Source of the DNA: Strigops habroptila
Lineage: Eukaryota > Chordata > Aves > Psittaciformes > Psittacidae
Assembly: GCF_004027225.2 (NCBI RefSeq)
Contig: NC_044284.2
Span: 43,696,420 to 43,760,419 of the forward strand
DNA: 64,000 nt
Direction of reading: 5' to 3'
Below are positions 46,901 to 61,900 of the stretch, in pieces (within the stretch, counting starts at the first letter, position 1; every line of letters starts with the position of its first letter). The notes under the pieces were generated by a model. It worked only from the letters and a program-made list of their open reading frames with translations. It was not told the origin of the DNA and did not search any database. A program made the translations under genes and the position numbers.

Positions 46901-49900
46901 CAAGGCTTGATCCTCAGCCTGAACACAGGAAATAAGCAGTTACTTCAAAATGCTCATCAGGAGACCAAAGACACTGAACGTTCTTGGGGTTTTCTTAGTT
47001 TTGTTAGAGGTTTTGGTTTTGACTTGGTTTTCTTTGGGGTTTTTTTTTTGGTGGTTGTTTTAGGCTAATGATGGTCTCCATTTACCTCTGCTTGGCATTC
47101 TCAGCTACACTCCCACCATATGTTATGAAGCCTGAACTGCAAGACATTACACCACTGTTCATGTTCCCTTTTGATGCAGGAGGGGCTGGGTAGGGAGGGG
47201 ACACTGGAACAGAAGTTATCTACTTTCTTTACTGGCCTGTGGTGGCAGTGTTAACCTGAAGATTTGCTCCTCAGATATCATTAGTTACCAATTACAAATG
47301 CCTGAGCATAGAGAGGCTTTGAGCAATAGGCATACTCTGCAAGTTAATGCAGCTATTTTCCTCACTAGCAGTTTCAGGTGATATTCAAGCTCTTGAGCTC
47401 CTTACCTTTGCTCTCTTTGGCTGAGGTCCACCATCACCCGCCCAGTGTTCAGTTGGTCCAGAATCTGCCAGGTTACCCTCTGGTATCTGGACTGACAGAT
47501 TTCTAACAAACAAGAAGAACATATCACTTTTCAAACAGAGCAGGTGCTACTACTGATACTTACACTAGCCTACAGAGAGCAAGGATGGGATGCTTGCAAA
47601 TTTGGTAGCTTGCAAATAGAGGGACTAAGAAATTAGGAATCTCAGGCAGACAATGGTGGCATTAAATGCACTTAGAACTGCAAACTTGGTTAATTCAGTG
47701 GAAAGTCAAAAGTGCATATATGGGATTACTCTTCTGAAGCTTTCCATTATTTCTGAGTTGTGTCTTTAACGCATTGAGCTACATGTAGTAAAAGTTCATT
47801 GTCACCTATCAACCTAAGAATGTCTCACCTATTATACAAGGAAATTAGGCAAACAGTACCCAGCTGCTGAACTAAAGAGTGTCAAAAACCCAAACATAAC
47901 CAGGAGATCAGATTCCTTACCAGCATTTTATAGATTACAGTTAAAGTTCTTCTGTCCAAAACAAATGTATTAAAATTTAGAGAAACAAAGCCAGCTTTCT
48001 CTAAGGAGTTAAGTGCCTTTAGTGGAAAATTTATATACCATGTTCAAAAGCCTCCAACACACTAATAAACACACTCTCAGTGGCCTAAATGCAAACTTAC
48101 TTGAGTCCAACAGCATCTTCCCCAACTGGCTCTCTGCGCTTATGATTACTAGGATCCCTGCGCAGAATAAAGCCCTCTGGGAGCCACAGCGAACCATGTT
48201 TGCGCTTACGCTTTGCCATCATCACACCCAAAAGAAGGATTAAGAGGATGATCAAAGCTGCCACAGCAAGTAGGTAAAGCAACTGGGTCTTCGGTGGTAA
48301 CAAGGGTTCACCTAAAAATTCCAGTTAAAATACAATGAGATTAACAAAGTGGAGACAACGATCTTCAATCTACATACTTTCTTTTTTCACTCACTGTCTC
48401 TTCCCCACAGAGAGTACATTGTCTCTATACTGTGATGCATTTAGAGCAAAGGCTTGAGGAAGTTTAGGCTTTGCTGCAACTGTTGTAAGAATATACCCTG
48501 TCTTCTCAAAATATTTTTTAGAGTATATGACTGCTGAACTGAAGATCTTTCTCCTTTCACAGGAGTATTGCTGACTGAAGACAGGCCACACTCAATCAGT
48601 ATAGAGAGAGCTGATCTACATAAAGATACATGCATGACTTAAGAGTACCTGAATGGCTTTTAGTGGAGACCAGATCACTGCAGTGTGTGCACACTGCTGT
48701 AGCACATGAGAGATTAATGTTTCTACAGGTGAACTATGACTAGGCTCCAAACTTACATGTCCTGCCTTACTAACCAGATGTCCACTCAGAGCAGAATAAA
48801 CATACTGCACATATATACTTCTATAACTAGGGATGAACAAGTTAGCTTCCAGAAACTCTACTAAACAGTGAGACATACTAAGATGATGATCAATAATCTA
48901 AGTGTGAATTTTGCAAGCCCAGGTTTGATGACTTCCTTCCTCCACAAGCAATTTTCTCTCTGCAATTACTTACTTTGGACAGACACGAAAGGATATGGCA
49001 ACATGCCCTTGATAGCCTGAGCGGCTAAGAGAGCTGCAGCAGCTTCTGTGTTCTGAAAGCATTGCTCTGAATCCTCTGCACACTGACGGTTGTCAATCTC
49101 CAGGAACACCCTGGTGCTGCAGAGACACAGTAAGAGGCCACAGAAGTCAGCAACATTTTTGCAAATGCACTAGGTTAAACTGCAGGTTTTTAAGTTAGTC
49201 TTTCCACCCCAGCACTGAATTTGTTCCCATAAAAAAACCAGACTACAGACCCAGAAGGTCCAGAATGCCCCAGACACCTAAAAGCAAGACCTACCAGCAT
49301 AACAATGCTAGAGGAACACAAAGGCATCCACTCACCCAATGACCTCTTGCTCTAGTTCTCTGTGCTTGCGAACGACCACAAGGGATCGCCGACTCCGTGC
49401 TGCAGATTTCTCCCCATAGTATGGGAATACCATGGGATTTCCCTGGGAGTCCAGCTTGATTCTCAGATTGGTGTGCAGGAGAGTTCCCAAAGTGCGCAAG
49501 AAGCTGCGAACATCACCCAGCAGCTCGTCAGGAGGCATCAAGACCACAATAATCAGGGTCCCTTCAGCCAGCTTCTCAGCTTTGTCGCCAGCACAGTCCA
49601 GACCATCCCAGCCACACTCCTCACTATTACAGCCCTGGTCACAGCGGCCATCTGCATAGTGATCTGCACAATACTTGTCGTACCTAGAACAGTGAAAGGG
49701 TTACAGGCAGCATATAGGACATACACGTTCTGTACAGTGTATCTGCAGTCCAGGGACCAAAGCCTTACATTCTTCATAATAATTTGAGGTAAAATAATAC
49801 CCATACTCAGGATATATGGGGAAGAAATACAACCCCGGACAAGCCCGCAATTTGGCAGGGTAGAATTAGGAAGCACACAACACCTCAAGAATATGTGGTT

Positions 49901-52900
49901 CAATTCTGGTGTCAATGGAAGAGAACTGCTTATTCTGTTCACTAAGATAAAGCTGTAACACCTCTTGCCTCACTACGGGAGAATCATCACAGCAAAGCTG
50001 CAACATTTATCACAAATGAGGAGAAAGAAGTGCCACGACAAACAAGCTAGAAAGCACTTTCAGAGGTAGCAAATACAGCTGGGATAAAAACAGAGGTATT
50101 GCTGATATGGAATGAAATTCAGGATAGGAGGCAGTACTATTAAAATCCAGTACCAGGTGAAATGTCTCCTATTTACATTTCCAAAGAAAGCAGAGCATTT
50201 CCATCAAGCATCAGCATTGCTTAGGCTACCAGCTTAGTTCATTGCATACAAATTCCAAAACTTCTTTCCAAAAATAGACAAAAAGTACACAAAACAGCAG
50301 AAACTCCCTTATGCCAAACTTCCAGCAAAAGCAAGGACCAGCAACAGAAACAATGGAAGAGATGGGAGCAGCAGGCACGAAGTGTACCAATTACTGAAAG
50401 TACTAGCAGGAGATATATTAATGACACAGAGAAACTGTTCTCAGGATCAAGCCTTACTTGCATGTTTTGCTATTTTGCTGACACTCAAAGTTGTCAAACA
50501 GGCACTCGGGCGTGTTGCAGAACTCGTCACATTGTCCATTGAAAAGCATCCAGCAGCGCAATGAAGAGGAGCAGTTGGCCCAAGGATCTTCCATTGTCAG
50601 GGAGCAGTCACCTCCATCCCACTGGCAGGCATGAGTGTTACAGTCTTCATCACAATAGCCATCTTTTGCTTTTTCCGCACACTGGGAATCCAAACATCCT
50701 CGGGGCTCTGGACTGAAAGTTACGGGCTGTTCACACTGGCTGCCTTGGGTGTGAACAGGGCACTGACAGTAATAGTAAGGAGGCTGAGAATGAGGGTGGC
50801 AGCTTCCCCCATTCTGGCAGGGGGCACTGGCACAACCCGTGTTTGTCTGGCATTCCTCTCCCACAGATAGCTTGGGGCAATAGCACCGTGGACCAGAAGA
50901 TGTCTGGATGCACTGCTCCCCTTTCTTGCATTTCACTTGTCCACAAGTACTGTGGCTGCTGAATTCACATTTTGCTCCAGAATAACCCTATGGAGGGGAA
51001 AAAAAGCAAAACAATCAAGCTCGCAAACTTATTCTTCAACCCTCTGAGGGCTGGAGGCTAGAGGAAAGGGGCAAACCCTTTCTCCTCCATAATTCCTCTA
51101 GCCTTATGGCAGGAGCCATGATTTTCTGATCTAGCCTCAAGGATAAACTAGGAACTTACAAGGCTCCACTACGTTTTGAAATGGGCTTAGAAGAGCCATG
51201 AACAAGGTGAAGCTTGAAGTAAGCAACAGAGAACACAGGATAGCAAAAAAAAAAGGTCAAAATGTAATGCTATGTTTCAGACAGAAAAGCCAGCTGTCAT
51301 GCCTCCACAGCAGAATTGCTGGGGGCAATGACAGGCAGCATCGCTCTCCTAGGGCACCTGGAAGCCCTGGGTTTCCCAGCTAAGCAGATAAACTAAAGGA
51401 TATCCGTAAAGAGCATCCAAGGAGACAGCTTTGCAAGCAGTACAGAAAGATAACATTCACCTACAGTGGACCAGTGAAACTAATGAGACTGTAGCCGGAG
51501 AACTCTACAGCTGAGGCAGTCAATCCAGTTTCAGGAGATGGTGCTTACCGGAGGACACTGGCAGATGAACCCATCCGGCATATTGCTGGCAACAGCACAG
51601 GTACCTCCATTCTGACAAGGCTTCCGAGGACACACATCTATGACACTCTCACAGTGACGACCTGAGATGTGGACACACAGGGAGAAGAGAGCAGAGAAAT
51701 GTGCACGTGTGCACATCAAAAAGCCATCACAAAGCAAAACAGGTAGGAAACATCTCTTCAGATAACACATGCTCTTTTAGTAGCTGCCTAAGTAGTGGTA
51801 GAGGAAAGCACAACCCAGAATCCACGAGGTGTATCCAGAGAAGCCCACCTTGTCTGCCTCCTAAAAAATGTGTGTGATCCACCATAAAGACAGAACCTGT
51901 TGCTGTCATCCCCAAAGTCAGCCAGGCACAGAGGTTGAAGGTGCTGTACCACATCAGTTTGGGGGTTCCTAAGATTTCTTTACTTTTTGGGGATGCGCAG
52001 TGAGTCCAAAGGGACATCACACTCTAACCATAAATGCACAACCCTCAGGACCAGATGCAACATGAGTGAATGAGACAAGCAAGTGGGCTCTCCTCAGAAT
52101 TGATCAGCTAGACAGAGGTCTTACTGTACTGACTAGCATTTGCAGCAGCTCCCAGACTCAAACTCTGACATGAGACTTTAAAAAGATGAGGATGACTTAA
52201 GCATGACTTGGATCCCCTAGGAAAACATTAACAGAAGTCTATACACATGTGCAGCCAAGACAGACTGCTTGCAGACAGGAGCAGGCAGGGCATGATGGCC
52301 CACGGAGTCCTGGCATCCTATCAGTCACAAACCACAGCAAAGCCACGCCATCTCCTCCCAGGCAGAAGGGTCAATGTGGAATGCACTGAAGATGAACAGC
52401 TAGTGGAAGAAGAATGCTCCCCCTCTGTGCCTAACATTTCCAGACAGATTTCATGTCTGAGACACAGCAGCTCTCCCTGCTCCTCCTAAGGTGCAGCACT
52501 CTCCACACTGCAACTTCCAGCAACCCTTCCATGAAAGCCAGAACCAACATGAGGCATAATCCATAAAAGCAACCTTAAGAGACAGACTTAAATACAAATC
52601 TGTCTGATAACCTGCACTGGTGTCCCACTAGCTAGTCTGGCTCCACTTCCCTCATAAGTCACTCTTTTAGGAACTTTTTTAGTCAGTCTAGGTAATGCAT
52701 TCAAAACTACTACATTAATTCTTTAGAAGTATGTCTTTGTGATTTCTTTGCATCTGACAATCACAAATTTAGTGGAAAATCATAGCAGCTTTACATTTGA
52801 AGGAAAAAAAAGAGTAAAAACTACTGGTAAAGCATGTAGAGAAGGTCACTGGTAAGCAGGGAAAGTGAAAGGTTTCAACAGAGGAAAACTGAATACACAA

Positions 52901-55900
52901 GAAGTTAAACTGACATGGAAACTGGAAAGCTGAAAGTTAAGACACATCTGGAGACTATTAGCCCAAGCTTACGCCCAGTGGGAGGCAGAAAGCAGAATAG
53001 CTGCAATACTAACAACGAAGAGACCTAAAGAGAGTGAGACATAAGTTTTCTCAGTGTGAAATTCTTGCAAAGTTGTGATTTAAAGTTGGATTGTGGAAGG
53101 ATCACATCACTAAGCTAGGAATGTACAGTCTGTCTACGCGCACAGTATTCCATTCTGACCACATCACCAATGTAAGGAAGGAAGGGAGCAAGGAGCAGAA
53201 AAGGAGGCCAAAAGCTAATTATAGACACCATGATTTATAGAGAAAACTCATATGCTGCTTTGCAAAAGGAAAATCCATGGAGAAGCTGACAGTTGAACAG
53301 TTACACTTCAAATATTAGAAATGTGAAATTATGAAGGAGAGAAAAGTACCACAGAAAAAAAATCCCGGCAGCCAGGTGTCTCAGGAGATTCCTTTGTCTG
53401 AGACAGCTCTGGAAGCCAAATTTCTTAGAAGGTTTAAAAGATTGTTTTAAAAACTGAGATATGGTGTAAGGAAATCATCAGATATTGTAAGGGGAAGTGA
53501 CTAGATAACATGACTGCCAGAAAGAAAAAGAATGACCATTCTTCAAGATATTACTCTGAAATTGGAAGCATGTTTACGACTACTCACCAGTAAAAGCACT
53601 ACGACATATGCATGTATAATCATTTATCAGCTGAACACAGTCCAGACTTCCACGAGGGTTACAAGGATTAGAGAGGCATTCATTGATATCTCCCTCGCAT
53701 CGCTCGCCTGCAAAGCCTGGGAGACAAATGCAGCTGTAGCCCCCGATCTGGTCAATGCACTGCCCTCCATTAAAGCAGCGAGGTACTCCTGAGTCTGAAA
53801 CACAGTCATCGATGTTCTCTTCACAGAAACGGCCTGTTGAGACAGTAAAAAGTGTCATGGCTTCATTTCCTAAACTGCTCATCAAGTTTTAAGACCATGT
53901 CACACACAGTCCCTGATACAAACAGGTAAAGATCCCAACTTAATGCAATCCATACCCCATGCAGACAGACAGCCTCAGATCAGACCTAGGGAGCATATGC
54001 TTTAGATCCAGGCTGTTCTCAATGGTAGGTCATACTGGTATTTAGCAGCTTTCATGTTTGACTTAATTTAAGGATGTAATTAAAAAGAAGAAAACAAAGC
54101 AAAACCAAAAAAGATGCACTCAGTTTAGCCCTGTGACTGAACATAGCCAGAGCCCTGTGCTGTCCTCGCAAGGCTGTGAGCTTCCCACCATTCATTTAAT
54201 GTGGCAGTAACCCCGTAACTTGGCAAAGAGCATCTGTAGCAACAGCATTAAAAAAAGCAACAACAAACCAACAGAAAAACGACTGTGATAAAACACAGAT
54301 TGCTAGCCAGCATGCCATTCCTGCAGTTTGACTTCTGGGGATCTACAGTAAATTCTCAACACCATGAGAAGAAATGGAAGTTTCTCCCTTTCCCTACAAG
54401 GTTCCCTGTAAAGAGACAATGTCTTGTACTGGTTCTGCCTTCACCACAAGTATAACAGATGAAAAGGGACAGAGAGGGTAAATTGAGAAGTAGTTTTGTC
54501 TGTTAATAGAATTGATTTATCTGGAACAAGTAAAGTCATTCACCTAAATGCAGAATATGCTTACGCTGGCAGCAGTAAAGCACTCATTTCAAACTGGGCC
54601 AGGGATAAAAGCTAAGTCAAAAGTTATCCTAAGTTATTGTATCAATCTCTTCTAACTCCTTTCATTTACCAAAAACCCCATCACATCCAAAAAGTAATCC
54701 ATCTCAACAAATAAAGAATGAACAATTAAAAGCAGTACAATACAATTAAGAACAATACATGAAGAATTGCTAATGCAATGATCTACAATGAAATAAACAC
54801 TTATCCAGACAGAGGAGATGTGCTGACAGCCATACTGAAGTGAATGAACTGGTAATATGCATGGACGGGAGGCAGATAGATTGTTTTATAATTTTACTTA
54901 AACTTACTTTATGAACAAAGAATTTAGTTCTATCTGACACACATCTGGAGATTTTGCCTACCCTGAGATGACACACTTCAGAAAGAAAAAGTAAGTTCAG
55001 AGGAACGTAAAATTTTTAGCTGACTTGAGAAATAAACTTCAGAGAAAAAGCAAGAAATCATTCACTGAGGAGTTAAAAATGCACAATCCTGAATATTTTA
55101 AAATGGAGAAGTCAGGGCTGTCAGGTGAGATGTAGCAGGGAATGGAAGGTTAGGTTTCAGGAGACATCAAACAGGCTGTGGAATCATACTTACTGAAAAC
55201 CACCATCATGTAACTGTGGACTTTTTTTTTTTTTTTTAAAAAGCTTTTAATAAAAGCCTGAATTTGCCAAAATAGTTTAAGCTAACTTAGAGGCACTGAA
55301 CTTTGGTAGACTCATAGAATGGTTTGGGTTGGAAGGGACCTTAAAGATCATCTAGTTCCAACCCCTCTGCCATGGGGGCAGTATTTCCACAAAAGACTCC
55401 AGGACAGAGGACAATGCAAGATGAAAATTTAAACAAGTAAAAGACATTGGAAATGCCGTGAACTTTATGCAAGAACTAAGCAAGTTTTCTGTGTATTTTA
55501 TAGCATCATAGCCAAAAAGAAACCTTGAATTTACTACATCAAAACAGATAGGGTTGGGAGAGACCTTCATGGTAATCTCATCCATCTCCATTGCCAAAGA
55601 TGGATCATACATTCCCAAAGGACACTGTCATGACCTATTCCTTTAAAAGAAAAAAAAGAAGGGGGGGGGGGGGGGGGGGGAAGCAGGGAAAAAAAAGCTG
55701 TATTTATTTTTAAAGGGAAAATATGGATCTCAAGGGATTCAGTGCACTTTGGGAACATTCTTCAAAGAAAATAATGCATTCCCTTTAGACTCTGCGTTAT
55801 GAAACCAGTAGTCAGAAAGGAAAATTCACTCTTGTAACATTCACTTAATTGCTGAGCTTCATACCCCGAGTTCCTGGTGGACAGGAGCACTTGAAGTGAT

Positions 55901-58900
55901 TGACGAGGTCTATACATGTTCCTCCATTCTGGCAGGGCTGAAACTGGCACTCATCCACTTCATATTCACAGTTGACACCCTGGTACCCAGGCACGCACTG
56001 CCAGTATAAAAATAAGTGTGAATAATCTTCTTCTAACAGATACACTGGTAGACATCTTTGAAAGGCTAACACAGACAAAACAAGCCCTCAATGGGACAGA
56101 TTATGACTGCCTTTGTAGCTATACAACTGCAAGTGATTTCAAGGGCTGCAAAGCCAGCCAGCTTAAACACACAACTTGACCATGTGACTAATCAACAGCA
56201 CACTGCATGATTGAATTTGAGTGACTTTATTCCTGCAAAATATAGCGATCAAATCCTGACACCCTCTAGCACTAAGACTGGCTTAGTAGTTTTGACTTAA
56301 GGTTTACATAAAACTCATCCTTTCCTTCTGGGCATGAGCTTCCAAGGTGTTCTACCATTCTGAAAAGCTTAGGAATGTTGATATACCATAATCTCATGGC
56401 CTACACTGCTCTCTGCATCAGCTGTAAACAGAAAGCAGTGGAAGGCACCTCCCACCCTGAGAGACATGGGATACTTTGCCCACCCAGTAGGGAGAACACA
56501 ACATTCCTTTAATGCATTCTACATATATTTTAATATAAATCACACCTCGGGCAAAAAAATCTTTCAAGATAAGAACTCCGTCTCCAAAGAGGCAAGGAGT
56601 TCAAATGCCCATCAACCACATCTGCTTATGATCACACCTCTAATTCCATTTTAAAAGCCTCTCAGGAGCACTGCTTCGGCCACAGCTAAATTAAAAATTT
56701 TTTCCAGGTGCAGGTTGCTTTTATCCCCTCTTTGAAGCTATTCTACCACTTGCATGTGTTTCTGATTTCTTTTGATTCCTTTGCATTACAATGCTCTTAA
56801 ATATTTTGACCTCTTCCTACTAAAACACCATGCATTACCTCACACTGGTATCCACCCAGGTGATCCCGGCAGGTAGCACCATTCTGGCAGGGGCTGGAGT
56901 CACATTCATCCAGCTGCACCTCGCAGTAACTGCCAGTGTAGCCCACTTGGCACTGACAGTGGTGCGTGTTTCCCACATTGAGGCAATGACCAGAGTGCTG
57001 GCACAACTGGTCCACTGAGACTCCTGAAACAAAGTTAAATAAAGTGAGCAACCATGTAAAAAACACTTGCTGCCAATGTTGGTAGCTCAGCCAGGAATTA
57101 ATATGGTTAGATCCAACAAATTGAAAAGTTGAAACTCAAAAATTGAAGAGTTACTCTTTAAATTACAGTGGGTCAGAACCACAACTGACTTCCAAATGAA
57201 GTCACTGCTCTGACCCCCTTGGATCATCAGCATCAACACTGGCATAAAGTATTTGTATTGGTGTATTACTTTAACACTGGCTGGTGAATACACATCTGAA
57301 GTACCACTGTTGCAGTACAAAGGTTCAATGTTTGTACCTAGAATGTCTGCAAAAAGGTATTGGAGCTTGATATCCTTCTCCTTTGATACTGAATCTGCTT
57401 GTTTGGATTTCCTGGACTGAAAACGGCATGACACAGTTCATCAGCCTGGGGTACAAGCCACCTTCCAGGAAGAAATTAACTTAGAACCTAAATCTTCTCC
57501 ATGTATATCATCTGAAGCAGGAAATTACTACCTTGAGGCACCATGGTATAATAGCACACTTAGTATATAGCTAAATGTAGCTATATACTAAATAGCTATA
57601 TATAGCTAAATAGCACACTTAGTAGCCAGTATTCTCTGTGAAAATACTTACAAAGGTCATGAGTTTCGAGATGCCTTTCTTGTACAGGGACAACATGTCT
57701 TAAACCTGCCCTGCCTGGGATTTAGCAGAAAGGTATAAATAGCTGATGTATTATCCAAAAAGGCAGTCTGTGTAAAACAGTACTACTGAAACTCTGAGAC
57801 TTCATAAACTATTTAGTTCTCCTTTTCTAATATTTTTATGGTACAATTCTTACATCAGGAACAATCAGGAAAGCCTTGACACCCAAATACAACTGTGCAG
57901 AGAGTTTTTTAGCTTAGAAGTGATCGTGATCGACCACCTACAGACAAAGCTCTCTGGGACTTCTAATGCATGCTGTGTTCACAGGTGTATGGGGAAAGGA
58001 GGTGGAGATTAATTATGCACAGGAAAATGTTTTCAGTTAAAGCACAGACAATGCCTATTTACCCCTTTGAGAAGCTGCCACCTGACAGGAGACATTTGGC
58101 ACATCACAGTAAGCACCAGTCCAGCCAGATGGACAGACACATCGAGTCTGGGCTCCATGTTGGACACACGTGCCTTTATTCTTACAGGGAGACTTGCTGC
58201 ACAGATCCATAAGTGCCTGAAGAGAAAAAAAAATATGACATGATATATGGCAACTGCAGTAGGAAACCCAACTCAGAGTACAAGCTCAAGATGCAAAGAA
58301 AGGAAGTTTTGCGTAACTGGCTCCATGTGGCAATGGAAAGAAAGAGGCAGTACTTCCCAAGTCTAAGCCAGGTGCTTCACTGACAGTGTCAAGAGTTCAT
58401 ATGCCTAGGAAAGCGCAAATGTACAGAGAAGTAAACCCCAGATGGCAGCATCATTTGAAGAGTAAAAGCTAATCCTCTGCAGAGGGATCTTTGGCTGGGT
58501 TTGAGAAAATTCGGTTTTATCTTGGATTAGGCTTCTAGTTCCATGTAAGTAGGAAGCTTTCAGCTATCAGCAGTAACAAGTGCCCTTTCTTCTCTCAAAC
58601 TCCTCCTGTCCTCACTGTTTATTGAAGATGACAGATGCGTTCCACATTTTGAGCTTTGTTTTTCCTTTTTGTCATTAGCTCACTCTACCTGCTTTTTGCC
58701 CCATTTGCTCTAGTATGGTTTCTCTGAGTTTCCCTATCTCCTGAGATCCAACTGAAACCCCAAAACTGTTTCATAACTGAAGACAGGGCAAAGCATACTG
58801 CTTTTCTTGATTCCTTATATTAAAAAACAAAACCAAAAACCAAACCAACAGTTTCCAAACAAATAGACTATAATTCAGTAAATCATCATATGAAAGTGGA

Positions 58901-61900
58901 GTGAGGACCCAAAATAACCATGTCTGATGTAATATAAACCAGCCACTAACCATCATTTCCTTTTTGAGCACTTAGCCTTCAAGGTAATTGATTTCAAGCT
59001 GACTTGAGGGAAGGATAAGGTTTTAAAGCGAGTAGTACTGGATTTTGGCTGTAAAATGCGATTTCAATTGCAGAAAGTTCTGCTTTTCAGATGCAAACTG
59101 CCTCCTCACACAGATTAAAGCAGAAAAATCTGTGCTTTCACAGGCAACCAAAAAGAAACTTGGAATTAAGTTTTATCACATGTAGTTGAGCGTGAAGAAG
59201 AAAAACACCAAGCCTCTTGCTTCTGCATTTGTAATGAGTAGCTGACTGTTTTACATGCAAATTCTATAACTTATGAATCATTGTCTGATTTTGTGCTGCT
59301 TATTTAGCTTTGCTAATTAGGTCAAGCCAGTTTACCACTAAGACAAGAACTAGAGTGTAGCTGTAATCTATAAATCTCGCCAATACAGCTTTGAATAGTA
59401 CTTATAAATTTAGAAAGTTCTGATTCCTTGTATCAAATGAGTAATACATTATGATCAAGCTTCTCTGAACATAAAGCAAACTTTCTGAGAATCCCCAACA
59501 TTTAATTTGGGGACAGGAAAATTAATCCTTTTCTCAAGTAAAAACAAAGCAAACATAACAGAAGAGGAACTACTGAACTTCACAGTACTTTACAATCACT
59601 TTCAATGCTAATTCTCCCAATGAGGCTTAAGTGGTGTGCCCAGAATGCATAATTAGGGTTGCAGAGGGGTTGCTTTTTTATATCACTTCATTACTTTGCA
59701 TTCACTTCCTCCATTAGCAATACCTAGAAGCAGACGTGACAATTTAATGTCTAGCAACATACTTCAGGAAAAGCACCTCCCCCACTGCTACTAAAATGCT
59801 TCTTCCAACAACCACTGCTTTGCAAAGACACACTGGCATAAAAGACAGTTGCAAAATTCTTACAAAACTGTAGTGTTTGCCAGTAGTTTAAGAAATGCAC
59901 AGATTTTTTTAATTTTTTTTAAATGGCAGCACTCTGACTGCTTATGAAGCCAATAAAGTGTTTATTGTTCCAAAGCTAGAAATAGTCTCAAATCATTCTT
60001 GCTGTTTTGATAAGCATAGAATAAGAAAAAACCTCTGATTTGAAAAATTAAATCAGCATTCTGTTTCCACTGTGATATGCCAAGTTTTTAATAGGTACTA
60101 GTCAGTCATTTACAGAATGGGTTTGCAGCTCTGATGCTCAACTGTGGAAAACTGTAAATTGCCTGAATTTAAGTCTGCAAGTAAGACTAGAGCTTTTTAT
60201 TGAGGTTGTGAGCAGGACAATAGCATCAGTTACTGCCCCAAAACATTTTCTGGCCTCTGACAGAAAAAAAGTTTACAATCGACCCAGAATAACTACAGCT
60301 CCCTGTAAAAAAATAAAGCAGTTAAATCATGGTCCTGCTAATCAGACTGACATTCTGCTTTCTGGTTTGTGTTTATTTGACACTTTTTTTTTAAATCCAG
60401 GACTCTGCCTTTAATCCGGGCAATTTTATGTTTCAAATGAAAAGCAGTCATTTTCAAAGCCAGTAGCTGGTTTTAACAAGAAAATTAATCTAGAAAGTTC
60501 CAATGATGCCTGTTCTCATAAATAACCAAGCTTTTTTCTGCTCCTTGCAAACAGACACTTTCAATTTCCAGAGTGTTGAATGGGGGCATCTGCTCTGTCA
60601 GACAGAGACACTGGATTTACTTTTCCTGGGGCTAACAGGCCAACCACCTCTTACCAGAACTGAAGGAAGAAGAGCTCTGCGTGTTTAGTACTCCACATCT
60701 AACCCAGTCACTTCTGCTGCAGGACAGTTCAAACAACAGTGCCCTGTGCAAAATGGGCAAGAAAATGTGACCCACCTGACAGTTCTTCCCTGTATAACCC
60801 AAAGGACATATACATCGGTATGTGCCCAGGCTGTCCACGCAAGAGCCTTTGTTCAAACAAGGATGTGAATCACACTCATTAATTTCTGTGAGGCAGAAGG
60901 GTCCTGTAAATCCCACCGGACACTGGCAAGTAAAGGAATTGATCCCATCCACACAAGTACCTCCATTGAAACAGGAGCTGTAAGACAGTGAGAACAAAGG
61001 TAAGCTGAGACAAAATGCAATGAGCTTAGAGCCAAACCAGCACATAAACATTACTGAAATGAGAGAGAAAATCAGATTACAGGATCTTCTGACCACTGGT
61101 AACATCCTGATAAATGAGCACAAATCAGGTAACAGCAATTCCAGGGGACTCCAGCTCACTGTCTTTTACCTTGGCAAGAGAAAAAAGTAAAGCAGGGTTT
61201 CGATGACTCATTAGTGATGGAGGTAACTTATTTAGTGAAATCTTCTCAGCTTCAATCTGACCACAAACAGAACTGTACCAGGTAGGCGTGTGGCTTGCTC
61301 AAACTGATAAATTTTATACAAATTTTATTACAAATTACAATTGTATTACAAATTATGAGAAACAAAACAATTTACATTTTTTTAAAGCTTCAAAGGAGTC
61401 ACAGGTATGTTTTCTCAAGGAAAAAGTTCATATAACATGCAAAACACAAGCATGTTCTTTACTGAAATTATGTGAAAGTATTGGTATTGCTAAATCCCCT
61501 TCTCCTCTTCTCATGAGAACCTTAAGTCCTTGATTAGTAAAACTACTTGTACATGCCCTGGCAGAATTCAGATCAAAGGAATTATCCCCCTCCCCCCAAC
61601 CTTCTGATCATAAATTCTGCCAGATTAGGTGTCCTGTGGAGAAGTGACTGGGAAAGTTAGGAGAAATGATGCCTCATGCAAAACTGACTCCTTTCTCTTT
61701 CTAAATAAATGTCTGACAGGAAACTCCTGCTTCTCTGAAAATAACCCTAGATCAGACTCAAGATAATCAGTTTGATAACGTACACAAAACCAATTCATGC
61801 TTGTTACCTGTTTTGTGCACTCTCAAAGGCTACTTCCATGAGAGAAGCCACTGACTCATCCCTCTGAACTGCCAGCACAAGGGTGCAAGTTTTAAGTATC

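Larger units (their letters stand above)
53834..55864. other. NOTCH2 intron with CR1 scrap and G homopolymer
   Basis: 2.0 kb of A/T-rich sequence. It holds T(15) at about 55222-55236, a 68-base CR1 remnant and a run of 20 G. No exon is supported. Confidence 0.6.
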
